Assembly (NCBI RefSeq): GCF_001676615.1 | Contig: NZ_LYXZ01000047.1 | Location: 1-51,196 of the forward strand | Direction: 5' to 3' | Source of the DNA: Labrys sp. WJW | GTDB lineage: Bacteria; Pseudomonadota; Alphaproteobacteria; Rhizobiales; Labraceae | DNA length: 51,196 bases | Shown here: positions 7,233-15,307 of the stretch, one piece after another | Layout of the letters: each line of letters opens with the position of its first letter | Position numbering within the stretch: the stretch's first letter is position 1 | Program-made: the position numbers and the translations under genes | Notes under the pieces: generated by a model | What the model was told of the DNA's origin: nothing | Database searches by the model: none | What the model saw: only the letters and a program-made list of their open reading frames with translations

Positions 7233-9650
7233 TCACTCCGCCGGTGCCAGCTCCCGGCGGTTGCGGATCGGCCGCCCCGGTGACAGGGCTTGGGCCGCAT
7301 GCAGGATCGCATTGGCGTCGAGGCCATGGTGGCGATAGAGATCCCCAATGCTGCCTGTCTGGCCGAAATGCTCGACGCCGAGCGAGGTCACGCGCTGGCC
7401 GCGCACGCTGCCGAGCCAGGCCAGGGTGGCCGGATGGCCGTCCAGCACGGTGACGAGGCCGCAATCGCGCGAGAGCGGCGCGAGCAGGCGTTCGATATGG
7501 CTCCTGGCCCCGGCATTGCCGCGCTGGCGGGCCCGTTCGGCAGCCGTCCAGCCAGCATTGAGCCGATCGGCCGAGGTGATGACCAGCAGGCCGGCATCGC
7601 GGCGATCCTCGCTCATCAGGCCGATGGCCTCGATCGCTTCGGGCAGCACGGCGCCCATGGCCGCCACCACGATCTCGGCATTGGGCCCTGGCGGACGCAG
7701 CCAATAGGCACCGTTGACGATGTCGCTGGCGAGGGTCGGCGACATCGTCCGCTGCGGCTGGTCGATGGTACGGGTCGACAGGCGCAGATAGACCGAGCCG
7801 CCCGTCTCGTCGCGCAGCCAGGTGGTCTCGTCGCGGTCCCCCTCTCCGTCCCGCTGCATGTAGTCGAAGGCAAAGCGCATGATCACGGCGAGTTCGTCGA
7901 CGAAGGCCGGCTCGAAGACGGCGAGGCCGTCCTGGGCCAGGCCGATCAGCGGCGTGGCGATCGACTGGTGCGCGCCGCCCTCCGGCGCCAGGGTGATGCC
8001 CGAGGGCGTCGCCACCACCATGAAGCGGGCATCCTGGTAGCAGGCATAGTTGAGGGCATCGAGGCCGCGCTGGATGAAGGGATCATAGAGCGTGCCGATC
8101 GGCAGCAGGCGCTCGCCATTGATGGAATGCGACAGGCCCAGCGCCGAGAGCAGGATGAACAGGTTCATCTCGGCGATGCCGAGCTCGATATGCTGCCCCC
8201 CAGGCGAGAAGTCCCAGGCGAAGGTCGAGGGGATCTTCTCCTTCCTGAAGGTGTCGGCCAGTTCCTCGCGGGCGAACAGGCCGCGCCGGTTGACCCAGCC
8301 GCCGAGATTGGTGGAGACGGTGACGTCGGGCGCCGTGGTGACGATGCGCTCTGCCACCGCCAGATCGGTCGCGGCGAGATCGTTGAGGATGATGCCGAAG
8401 CCCTGCTGGGTCGACATCGAGGCCGAGGCCCGGTAGGGCAGCGTGGCCGGCACCTCGACCTTGGCGGCGGCGAGGCGGCGGCGGCCCTTCTGCACGAAGG
8501 GCACCTGGTCAAGCGCCGCCTGCATCGCCCCGGGCGTCAGCTCGAGACCCTCGAACTTGTCCCATTCATGGCCGGGGCGGATGGCCATGGCTTGCTGCCA
8601 GGCCTCCATCTGGGCCGGCGTCATCAGGCCGGCATGGTTGTCCTTGTGTCCCTGGAACGGCAGGCCGAAGCCCTTCACCGTATAGGCGATGAAGCAGGTC
8701 GGCCGATCATGGCGGGCCGCCTCCTCGAAGGCTTCGAGCAGGCTCGGCATGTCGTGGCCGGCGAGATTGGTCATCAGCGCCGCGAGTTCGGCGTCGGAGC
8801 GTCTCTCGATCAGCCTGGTGACATCGCCCTGGTCGCCGATGGCATCGGTAAGGTGGCGGCGCCAGATCTTGCCTCCCTCGGCCGAACCGCCCTGATAGCA
8901 CAGCGCCGCATAGAGCTGGTTGGGGCAGTTGTCGATCCAGTGCCGCAGCGCCTCGCCGCCCGGCTCGGCGAAGGCCGCCTCGAGCAGGCGGCCATATTTG
9001 AGGATGACGACCTCCCAGCCGAAATTGCGGAAAATCGACTCGAAGCGCTGCCACAGGCCCTCGCGCACCACGGCGTCGAGCGACTGGCGGTTGTAGTCGA
9101 CGATCCACCAGACATTGCGCACGCCTTGCTTCCAGCCCTCCAGCAGGGCCTCGAAGATGTTGCCCTCGTCCATCTCGGCATCGCCGACCAGGGAGATCAT
9201 CCGCCCTTCCGGCCACTCGCCCCAGCCCTTGGCCTTCACGTAATCCTGCACCAGGGCCGAGAACAGGGTCTGCGCGACGCCGAGGCCGACCGAGCCGGTG
9301 GAGAAATCGACGTCGTCGACGTCCTTGGTGCGGGAGGGATAGCTCTGGGCTCCCTTGAAGCCCCGGAAATTCTGCAGCTTGTCGAGGCTCTGCAGGCCGA
9401 AGAGATAGTTGAGCGCATGGAACACCGGCGAGGCATGCGGCTTCACCGCGACGCGGTCCTGGGGCCTGAGCACCGCGCCATAAAGCGCCGTCATGATCGT
9501 CGCCAGGGAGGCCGAGGAGGCCTGGTGGCCGCCGATCTTGAGCCCGTCCTCCTTGGTCCTGAGGTGATTGGCGTTGTGGATCATCCAGGAGGAAAGCCAC
9601 AGGGCCTTGCGTTCGAGGGCGGCGAGAAAAGGGAGACGAGGATCGGCCAT
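7233..9650 (-). CDS. AceE-like ThDP-dependent enzyme (homodimeric pyruvate dehydrogenase E1 / transketolase superfamily)
   Basis: An 805-residue protein built like the homodimeric 2-oxoacid dehydrogenase E1. The N-terminal ThDP-binding domain holds LVGDAEMDEGNIFEALLEG and VDYNRQSLD (about residues 154-192). A middle transketolase-like domain holds GQHIELGIAEMNLFILLSALGLSH, and the C-terminal domain holds GHPATLAWLG and LGVEHFGQTGSIGDLYRHHGLD. MADPRLPFLAALERKALWLSSWMI is the natural start; 40 more codons are open upstream. No E2 or E3 gene is nearby, so it may act as a stand-alone oxoacid decarboxylase or transketolase-like enzyme or supply a distant complex. An Lrp-type regulator is divergent. 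True substrate is unknown. Confidence 0.82.
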   Translation of the reverse strand: MADPRLPFLAALERKALWLSSWMIHNANHLRTKEDGLKIGGHQASSASLATIMTALYGAVLRPQDRVAVKPHASPVFHALNYLFGLQSLDKLQNFRGFKGAQSYPSRTKDVDDVDFSTGSVGLGVAQTLFSALVQDYVKAKGWGEWPEGRMISLVGDAEMDEGNIFEALLEGWKQGVRNVWWIVDYNRQSLDAVVREGLWQRFESIFRNFGWEVVILKYGRLLEAAFAEPGGEALRHWIDNCPNQLYAALCYQGGSAEGGKIWRRHLTDAIGDQGDVTRLIERRSDAELAALMTNLAGHDMPSLLEAFEEAARHDRPTCFIAYTVKGFGLPFQGHKDNHAGLMTPAQMEAWQQAMAIRPGHEWDKFEGLELTPGAMQAALDQVPFVQKGRRRLAAAKVEVPATLPYRASASMSTQQGFGIILNDLAATDLAVAERIVTTAPDVTVSTNLGGWVNRRGLFAREELADTFRKEKIPSTFAWDFSPGGQHIELGIAEMNLFILLSALGLSHSINGERLLPIGTLYDPFIQRGLDALNYACYQDARFMVVATPSGITLAPEGGAHQSIATPLIGLAQDGLAVFEPAFVDELAVIMRFAFDYMQRDGEGDRDETTWLRDETGGSVYLRLSTRTIDQPQRTMSPTLASDIVNGAYWLRPPGPNAEIVVAAMGAVLPEAIEAIGLMSEDRRDAGLLVITSADRLNAGWTAAERARQRGNAGARSHIERLLAPLSRDCGLVTVLDGHPATLAWLGSVRGQRVTSLGVEHFGQTGSIGDLYRHHGLDANAILHAAQALSPGRPIRNRRELAPAE

Positions 9651-9684
9651 GACGGGATTCCAGGTGAACCCACCTGTTATAGCA

Positions 9685-9735
9685 AAAGTTGTGAGGTGAT
9701 TTTGGTTGATCTTGAAGGCCAACTCGCACAACTTT
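9685..9735. promoter_or_regulatory. Probable Lrp/AsnC operator pair (AAAGTTGTG ... CACAACTTT)
   Basis: AAAGTTGTG at 9685-9693 and its exact reverse complement CACAACTTT at 9727-9735 have centres 42 bp apart, about four helical turns. Both halves therefore face the same side of the DNA, as expected for an Lrp-type octamer that wraps DNA. The pair sits in the 140-bp gap between the divergent AceE-like and Lrp-type genes. Confidence 0.55.
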
Positions 9736-9790
9736 AGAGAATATCGCCAATCATAACCACGAACACGCATAAATTACGCATGGACGAACG

Positions 9791-10255
9791 ATGACCGCCC
9801 TCGACGCCATCGATAACAGGATTCTCCGCCTGCTGCAGGAAGACGGCCGCATGACGGTGCAGGCCCTGGCCGAACAGGTCGGCCTGTCGCATTCGCCCTG
9901 CCTGCGCCGGGTGCGGCAGCTGGAGGAGAGCGGCGTCATCCGCGGCTATGTCGCGGTGGTCGAGCAGAAGGAGGTCGGGCTGCCGGTCAGCGTGTTCATC
10001 TCGATCAAGCTGGAGCGCCAGCGCGAGGAGGACCTCGACCGCTTCGCTGCCGCCATCGCGCCCTGGCCGGAAGTGCTGGAATGCTATCTGATGACCGGCA
10101 CGCGCGACTATCTCTTGCGCGTGGTCTGTGCCGACCTCGCCGCCTATGAGCGTTTCATCAAGGAAAAGCTCACCCGCCTCGACGGCCTCGCCTCGATCGA
10201 ATCGAGCTTTGCCCTGGCGCAGGTGAAATATACGAATGTCCTGCCGATAAGGTGA
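9791..10255 (+). CDS. Lrp/AsnC-family transcriptional regulator
   Basis: A 154-residue feast/famine regulator. The N-terminal helix-turn-helix (ALDAIDNRILRLLQEDGRMTVQALAEQVGLSHSPCLRRVRQLEESGVI, residues 3-51) is followed by a RAM effector domain containing VLECYLMTGTRDYLLRVVCADLAAYERFI. Such regulators usually sense an amino acid or 2-oxoacid. Because it is divergent from the AceE-like ThDP enzyme gene, it most likely controls that gene in response to the enzyme's substrate. The start ATG at 9791 fits the family length. Confidence 0.93.
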   Translation: MTALDAIDNRILRLLQEDGRMTVQALAEQVGLSHSPCLRRVRQLEESGVIRGYVAVVEQKEVGLPVSVFISIKLERQREEDLDRFAAAIAPWPEVLECYLMTGTRDYLLRVVCADLAAYERFIKEKLTRLDGLASIESSFALAQVKYTNVLPIR

Positions 10256-10263
10256 GGAAACCC

Positions 10264-10364
10264 GGAGCGCGGACATCCTGTCCGCTCTTCCCTTCCTGTA
10301 GGCGCGGTGGTCTCGAGAGCGGACATCGCGACATGCATGCATGTCGCTGGGATGTCCGCGCTCC
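10264..10364. repeat. Nested palindromic repeat cluster downstream of the Lrp-type gene
   Basis: GGAGCGCGGACATCC (10264-10278) is inverted as GGATGTCCGCGCTCC (10350-10364). Between them lie a perfect 20-bp palindrome centred on ATGCAT (10328-10347) and a third GCGGACATC. It lies between the convergent Lrp-type gene and the DUF423 gene, so it can act as a bidirectional terminator; its make-up is REP-like. Confidence 0.6.
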
Positions 10365-10371
10365 AGCCGCC

Positions 10372-10737
10372 CTACCGCGTCTTCGCCACCAGAGCCGATA
10401 CGCCGACCAGCAGCCAGGCGGCCATCGAGCCGGTCCCTCCGATGGGCGCCGCCATCGGGAAGAGGCGCTGACCGGTCATGGCGTTCAGCGCGACATCGGC
10501 CGAGAAAAGGGCCACGGCCGCGGCGAGCAGGAAGGCGGCGGGACGGGCCAGCAGCGCATGGAGCAGGCCGGCACGAAGGGCGGCAACGATGGCGATCAGG
10601 GCCGGCGCGTGGGCGAGCACCATGATGGCGGCATAGTTGATATCGGGCCATTTGCCATGGGCGGCGAGCGCCATCAGGCCGATGCCGACGGCCCCGAACA
10701 GGCAGCCCAGTGTCGTGAGAATGCGGTCGGCGATCAC
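10372..10737 (-). CDS. DUF423 family small membrane protein
   Basis: A 121-residue integral membrane protein with about four hydrophobic segments. It ends with the family signature FPMAAPIGGTGSMAAWLLV, typical of DUF423 (YgdD-like) proteins of unknown function. The GTG start at 10737 overlaps the engB stop by 4 bases (GTGA), so it is translationally coupled as the last gene of the rpmH-rnpA-yidC-engB run. Confidence 0.85.
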   Translation of the reverse strand: MIADRILTTLGCLFGAVGIGLMALAAHGKWPDINYAAIMVLAHAPALIAIVAALRAGLLHALLARPAAFLLAAAVALFSADVALNAMTGQRLFPMAAPIGGTGSMAAWLLVGVSALVAKTR

Positions 10738-11384
10738 AGCGCCAGGCCGCCGCGCTCGGCAAGGATCTGGGCGATGGCGGCGCGCAATTCGTCCATGCCG
10801 GTGCCCTCGCGGCTCGAGGTGACGATCAGCTCGGGGAAAGCCGCCGGCCGGCGCGAGATCTTTTCCCGGGTCTCGGCGACACGCTGCTCAAGCTCGGACT
10901 TCTTCACCTCGTCGGCCTTGGTCAGCACGATCTGGTAGACCACGGCGGCCTGGTCCAGCGTCTTCAGCACGGCGTCGTCGGTGGTCTTCAGGCCGTGCCG
11001 GGCATCGATCAGCACGAAGACGCGCGCCAGGTTCACGCGCCCGCGCAGATAGTCATGGATCAGCCGGGTCCAGGCCTTGACCTTGGCATCACTGACCTTG
11101 GCATAGCCATAGCCCGGCATGTCGACCAGGGTCAGCGGCGCGTTCGACGAAAAGAAGATCAGTTCCTGCGTGCGCCCCGGCGTATGGGAGGTACGGGCCA
11201 GGGCGTTGCGGTTGGTCAGAGCGTTGATCAGGCTCGACTTGCCGACATTGGAGCGTCCGGCGAGAGCGATCTCGACCCCCTCGGCCGGCGGCAACGCCTC
11301 CAGCGTATTGGCGGCGTGGCGGAAATCCCACGTCGAGGCAAAGAGTTTCTTGCCCGCCGCCGTGTAGTCGGAGGCGTCTGGCAT
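10734..11384 (-). CDS. engB: Ribosome biogenesis GTP-binding protein EngB (YihA/YsxC)
   Basis: A 216-residue circularly conventional GTPase needed for large-subunit ribosome assembly. G1 is GRSNVGKSS (residues 43-51), switch I region follows with SHTPGRTQ, G3 is DMPGYG, G4 is LTKADE and G5 is VTSSREG. The ATG at 11384 shares one base with the yidC stop (TGATG); a TTG one codon earlier is also possible. Coupling to yidC is common in alphaproteobacteria. Confidence 0.96.
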   Translation of the reverse strand: MPDASDYTAAGKKLFASTWDFRHAANTLEALPPAEGVEIALAGRSNVGKSSLINALTNRNALARTSHTPGRTQELIFFSSNAPLTLVDMPGYGYAKVSDAKVKAWTRLIHDYLRGRVNLARVFVLIDARHGLKTTDDAVLKTLDQAAVVYQIVLTKADEVKKSELEQRVAETREKISRRPAAFPELIVTSSREGTGMDELRAAIAQILAERGGLAL

Positions 11385-13363
11385 CAACTTGCCGCCGATG
11401 AAGGCTTGCGGCCGAACATCGCCCTGAGATTATCCCACAATTCGATCTTCACGCCGTTCTTCTTCATGATGAAGGCCTGCTGCAGGATCGAGAGCGTGTT
11501 GTTCCAGCAGTAGTAGATCACCAGGCCGGCCGGGAAGGCGGCGAGCATGTAGGTGAAGATCAGCGGCATCCAGCGGAACATGGCGGCCTGGGTCGGATCC
11601 GGCGGCGCAGGGTTGAGCTGCATCTGGATGAACATGGTGATGCCCATCACCACCACCCAGAAACCGACCATCAGGACGGAGGGCGGCGTCCACGGGATCA
11701 GGCCGAACAGGTTGAACAAGGTGGTCGGATCGGGCGCCGACAGATCGTGGATCCAGCCATAGAATGGCGCCTGGCGCATTTCGATGGTGACGAACAGCAC
11801 CTTGTAGAGAGCGAAGAACACCGGGATCTGCAGGAGCATCGGCAGGCAGCCCGACAGCGGGTTGATCTTGTGCTCCTTGTAGAGCGCCATCATCGCCTGC
11901 TGCTGCTTCATGCGGTCGTCAGGGAACTCGTCCTTGATCTTCTGCATCTCGGGCTGGAATTTCTTCATGCGCGACATCGACTCGTAGGAGCGATTGGCGA
12001 GCGGGAAGAAGAAGGCCTTGAGGATGACGGTGGTGCCGAGAATGGCGAGGCCGAAATTGCCGATGAGATGGAAGAGGATCTCGATCAGGCGGAACAAGGG
12101 CTTGGTGATGAACCACAGATAGCCCCAGTCGATCAGATAAGCGACGTTATCCGTCTTCAGCTTCTCGTCGTAATAGGAGAGGGTCGCGACTTCCTTGGCA
12201 CCGGAGAACAGATTGGTGCTCACCTCCGTGCTGGCGCCCGGCGCAATCGTCACGGCCGGCCGGTCGATCTGGGCGAGATAGGCCGGCGTGCCGCCGAAAT
12301 CCTGGCCGCCGAAATGGGCGGTGAAACGGGCCGAAGGGTCGGGAATCAGCGCGTTGGCCCAGTACTTGTCCGTAAAGCCGAGCCATCCCGTGACATCGGC
12401 AAAAGGCTCCTGCTTGGCGTCGGGTGCCAGATCCTTGTAGGACAATTCTTTCTGGGAGCCGGAGAAACGGCCGATCGGCCCCTCATGCAGGACGTAGGTG
12501 CCCTGGGTCCCCGGCGTGCCGACGCGCAGAATATAGGCCTGGGGCGCGATCTCCACCGGCGCCGTGCCCTTGTTCTCGACGCTGTCCTTGATGGTGAACA
12601 TGAAGCCGCCGATCGGCTTGGCGACATTGGCCTGCTGATCCTTGGGCAGGTTCTGGCGAGGCAGGTCGAGCTTGTCGGCGGGCAGCGTCTCGCCGGCCGA
12701 CGGGAACAGCGAGCCACTCTGGCCGCGGTCCTCGTCGATCGAGATGGTGCGGTGGAAAATCAGCCCTTGCCCATTGTCCCATTGCAGTTCGACCGGGCTG
12801 GCGGCCGACAGCGGCGCCTGGGATTTGGCTGTCCAGACCGTCTTCAAACCGGGCAGGTTGAGCTTGGTCGCAGCAGCGGAACCTGGCTTTTCCTGCCAGC
12901 CAAAGACCGTCAAATAGGGCCCGCGATTTTCCAGGTTGGCCTTGTGATCGGCCGGCTTCACCGGAGTGCCGAACGGTGAGAAGAGATCCACATTGGGGGA
13001 ATTGGGGTCGAGCGTCTCACGATAGCCGCGCAAGGCCACGTCGTCGATCAGGCCGCCGACCAGGTTGATCGAACCGATCAGGCGCTGGGCGTCGATCGCG
13101 ACGCGCTGCGTGCGTGCCGCCACCGCTTCTTCACGGCTGGAGAACTGCTTCTGTCCTGCCGCGCCGCCGGGAACGCCGGGGGCGGGCGTAGCGGCCGCCT
13201 GCTGCTGTTGCTGCTGCAGCGCCTGCTGGATCTGCTGTTGCTGCTGCGCCTCCTGCTGCTGGCGCCGCTGCATGGGCTGGCCGATGAAATATTCCCACAC
13301 GACGACGACGAGCAGCGTCAGGACGACCGCCAGAACGACGTTCTTGGTGTCAAAATTCTTCAT
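11384..13363 (-). CDS. yidC: Membrane protein insertase YidC
   Basis: A 659-residue inner-membrane insertase that works alone or with SecYEG. An N-terminal membrane anchor (VVLAVVLTLLVVVVWEYFI) is followed by a glutamine-rich stretch (about residues 32-56), a large periplasmic beta-domain and the conserved five-helix core at the C-terminus. The core contains SMSRMKKFQPEMQKIKDEFPDDRMKQQQ, NPLSGCLPMLLQIPVFFALYKVL and PAGLVIYYCWNNTLSILQQ. Length is usual for Gram-negative YidC. The ATG overlaps the rnpA stop by 4 bases (ATGA). A yidD gene often found between rnpA and yidC is absent here. Confidence 0.97.
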   Translation of the reverse strand: MKNFDTKNVVLAVVLTLLVVVVWEYFIGQPMQRRQQQEAQQQQQIQQALQQQQQQAAATPAPGVPGGAAGQKQFSSREEAVAARTQRVAIDAQRLIGSINLVGGLIDDVALRGYRETLDPNSPNVDLFSPFGTPVKPADHKANLENRGPYLTVFGWQEKPGSAAATKLNLPGLKTVWTAKSQAPLSAASPVELQWDNGQGLIFHRTISIDEDRGQSGSLFPSAGETLPADKLDLPRQNLPKDQQANVAKPIGGFMFTIKDSVENKGTAPVEIAPQAYILRVGTPGTQGTYVLHEGPIGRFSGSQKELSYKDLAPDAKQEPFADVTGWLGFTDKYWANALIPDPSARFTAHFGGQDFGGTPAYLAQIDRPAVTIAPGASTEVSTNLFSGAKEVATLSYYDEKLKTDNVAYLIDWGYLWFITKPLFRLIEILFHLIGNFGLAILGTTVILKAFFFPLANRSYESMSRMKKFQPEMQKIKDEFPDDRMKQQQAMMALYKEHKINPLSGCLPMLLQIPVFFALYKVLFVTIEMRQAPFYGWIHDLSAPDPTTLFNLFGLIPWTPPSVLMVGFWVVVMGITMFIQMQLNPAPPDPTQAAMFRWMPLIFTYMLAAFPAGLVIYYCWNNTLSILQQAFIMKKNGVKIELWDNLRAMFGRKPSSAAS

Positions 13364-13770
13364 CGCACAGCCTCATCGGCCGAACGGCGTGGCTTGCGGG
13401 CGCCTTGGCGCTCGCCATGCACACGGCCGAACGCCGCTACCATTTCATCAACGATCGTCGCAAAAGATGCGTCGAGGGCGGAGCGCCGCCCGAGCACGAC
13501 ATAATCATAGCCGTCGCGCGCGTGAAGCGCGCCAGACAGCCGCACCGCCTCGCGCAAGCGCCGACGGATCCGATTGCGCTCGACGGCGCAACCTTCTTTC
13601 TTGGTCACGGTGAAGCCGACACGCGGCTCGATACCTTCAGGCGTCGGCGGTACAGCCTCGACTGCGCCAGCGCTTTCGCGGCGACGCGCCTGCAAGGATA
13701 GCGTTGCAGCATGTGCCCTGCGGCCTTCGCGGACGAAAAGGAAGTCCCGACGCTTGAGCAGACGCTGCAT
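13360..13770 (-). CDS. rnpA: Ribonuclease P protein component
   Basis: A 136-residue basic protein that binds the RNase P RNA for tRNA 5' maturation. MQRLLKRRDFLFVREGRRAH is the family start. The signature VGFTVTKKEGCAVERNRIRRRLREAVR with the RNR motif is present, followed by DYVVLGRRSALDASFATI. The frame stays open 54 codons upstream, but that stretch translates the intergenic hairpins and is not coding. It sits between rpmH and yidC as usual. The internal spacer SLQARRRESAGAVEAVPPTPEG is longer than in many homologs. Confidence 0.93.
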   Translation of the reverse strand: MQRLLKRRDFLFVREGRRAHAATLSLQARRRESAGAVEAVPPTPEGIEPRVGFTVTKKEGCAVERNRIRRRLREAVRLSGALHARDGYDYVVLGRRSALDASFATIVDEMVAAFGRVHGERQGARKPRRSADEAVR

Positions 13771-13792
13771 CGATGAGGGCTCGGAGGCTCTT

Positions 13793-13937
13793 GAGCAAAG
13801 TGCTCCAAGCAAAGTTTCCCGGCAAGGCTTTGCCGAGAAACTTTGCAAATGTCTGAGATCTTGCTGATTCCTCTCGATCGAGCCCGCAGCTCGATCGAGA
13901 GGAATCAGCTTAGCGCAATGATGCGGAATCACTGCGC
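13793..13937. repeat. Array of four hairpins between rpmH and rnpA
   Basis: Hairpins follow one another: GAGCA/TGCTC (13793-13805); a 16-bp stem with one mismatch and a 4-base loop (13809-13846); a perfect 21-bp stem with a 5-base CCGCA loop (13863-13883 and 13889-13909); and GCGCA/TGCGC (13913-13937). None is followed by a T-run. They fill the gap between the rpmH stop and the rnpA start and could stabilise or separate the two messages. Confidence 0.7.
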
Positions 13938-13950
13938 CAACCCGATCAGG

Positions 13951-14085
13951 TCAGGCCGACAGGCGCTTGCGGCCGTGGGCGCGACGAGCGGCCAGAACCT
14001 TGCGGCCTGCCTTGGTGCCCAGGCGGGCACGGAAGCCATGGCGACGCTTGCGGACAAGCTTGGACGGTTGATAAGTACGTTTCAC
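13951..14085 (-). CDS. rpmH: 50S ribosomal protein L34
   Basis: A 44-residue basic protein with the full L34 sequence pattern KRTYQPSKLVRKRRHGFRAR and GRKVLAARRAHGRKRLSA. The start is a GTG at 14085 (VKRTYQPS is read as MKRTYQPS). An open frame of 41 more codons upstream is non-family sequence. It is the first gene of the leftward rpmH-rnpA-yidC-engB cluster. Confidence 0.95.
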   Translation of the reverse strand: MKRTYQPSKLVRKRRHGFRARLGTKAGRKVLAARRAHGRKRLSA

Positions 14086-14529
14086 GGGTCGTTCTCCGCG
14101 GTCGCGGCCGGATGCCGATAGAGTTGACTGGAAAAGCGCTCCCCCGAACACCAAAAACGCGCCCCGGCCTTCGCCCTGGGTGCGTCCGGGCCCGATGGGC
14201 GACGCCAAATTCGCCGGTGCTTATGGGGGATGGCGTCCGGGAAGTCAATCAGGACTCGCAAGAAGTCGCGGAGAATAAGACGACAGCATGACGAAGCCGG
14301 GGATCGATCCCGCTATCGGCGTGACCCTCCCTTTTCAGGACCGGTCGCCCGATCCATATGAGTAACAGCGCGCGCTTATGCCAAGCGTTGCGGGCCGCGC
14401 CCGGAGGCTGCCGAGATTTTGCCTCGATCTATCGATTGCGGTGATGTAGATGGCCTCGACCCGGCTTGTGAAGTGGATCTGTCCGTGACGGCGCCTCGAG
14501 CTCGACGGGCGAAGATTCCATAACCGAAG
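14086..14529. other. 444-bp divergent intergenic region between rpmH and the YjdM-like gene
   Basis: No gene, repeat or clear operator is seen. It must hold the divergent promoters of rpmH and the YjdM-like gene. No DnaA-box cluster was noticed, so there is no sign that the origin is next to rpmH here. Confidence 0.5.
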
Positions 14530-14844
14530 GTGCAGGAAGTGGCCGACCAGAACGACGACTATGTCTATGACGAGGCGACCGGCGAATGGCGGCCGGCCTC
14601 GGAGATGGCGGCCATGGCCAGGGCCGATCAGCTCGTGGTGCGCGATGCCGCCGGCAACACCCTTGCCGATGGCGATTCCGTGGTCCTCATCAAGGACCTC
14701 AAGGTGAAAGGGGCCAATCAGACCCTGAAGCAGGGCACGGTCATCAAGTCGATCCGACTGACGGACAACGACGAGGAAATCGATTGCCGCCACGACTCCA
14801 TCAAGGGCCTCGTCCTGCGCACGGAATTCGTGCGCAAACGCTAG
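14530..14844 (+). CDS. YjdM/PhnA-like protein lacking the N-terminal zinc ribbon
   Basis: A 104-residue protein. Its C-terminal half carries the whole YjdM (formerly PhnA) domain: LVVRDAAGNTLADGDSVVLIKDLKVKG, then KQGTVIKSIRLTD and DCRHDSIKGLVLRTEFVRKR. E. coli YjdM begins with a four-cysteine zinc ribbon; here that part is replaced by DDYVYDEATGEWRPASEM, with no CxxC. The family is named for alkylphosphonate use, but no phosphonate gene is near and the role is unknown. Start is a GTG at 14530. A T-tailed hairpin follows the gene. Confidence 0.85.
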   Translation: MQEVADQNDDYVYDEATGEWRPASEMAAMARADQLVVRDAAGNTLADGDSVVLIKDLKVKGANQTLKQGTVIKSIRLTDNDEEIDCRHDSIKGLVLRTEFVRKR

Positions 14845-14858
14845 GACCGACGCTCAGG

Positions 14859-14891
14859 AAGCCGGAGCCGTCATTAGCGCACCGGCTTTTT
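14859..14891 (+). terminator. Rho-independent terminator of the YjdM-like gene
   Basis: AAGCCGG (14859-14865) pairs with CCGGCTT (14882-14888), followed by a run of five T (14887-14891). It lies 15 bases after the stop. Confidence 0.7.
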
Positions 14892-15084
14892 CTCCGCAGT
14901 TTTCATGAAAAAGCAACTCGGCATCTGATATCCGTACACCCAGCTCAGGCAACCGCTCGACGAAACCATAAAATCACCGGCCCCGTGTTATATTTGGTTA
15001 ACATTCTTGAATTACGGCACTCCGATTTTGGCCACTTTCAGAATTAATACTTAAATTGATATTATAGAATTCGAGGTTATCGAT

Positions 15085-15261
15085 ATGTCCATTCTGGCAT
15101 TATTGCATCGAATTTTGGATCACCTTCCGTGCCGGCCCGCGCCTATCGACGAAGAGGCAGCCCGGCCGGATATCCGTATCGTCTCGATGCCGCGGACGCA
15201 GGCAACCCGCGCCCTCGCTGAAGCTCTGCGAGCGGCCCACAGCGACGACGGCAAATCCTGA
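15085..15261 (+). CDS. Small hypothetical protein (58 aa)
   Basis: A 58-codon frame starts MSILALLHRILDHLPCRP and ends ALAEALRAAHSDDGKS. A GAGG ribosome-binding site lies 8 bases before the ATG, and the 80 bases upstream are strongly AT-rich with TATAAT-like words, as in a promoter. Composition inside is GC-rich and codon choice matches neighbours. It is soluble, with an amphipathic C-terminal helix by eye. No family is recognised. It is convergent with hrpB. Confidence 0.5.
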   Translation: MSILALLHRILDHLPCRPAPIDEEAARPDIRIVSMPRTQATRALAEALRAAHSDDGKS

Positions 15262-15307
15262 TCCCGGTTCCGCCCTTTTACGGCAGGCAGCGCAGAAGAA
15301 AGGCGCC

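Noticed and set aside
7290..9737. 815-codon plus-strand frame opposite the AceE-like gene
   Set aside because: Shadow frame caused by high GC; rich in Gly/Arg/His with no domain, while the other strand has a complete enzyme.
13771..13932. N-terminal extension of rnpA
   Set aside because: It is a translation of the hairpin array and has no family similarity.
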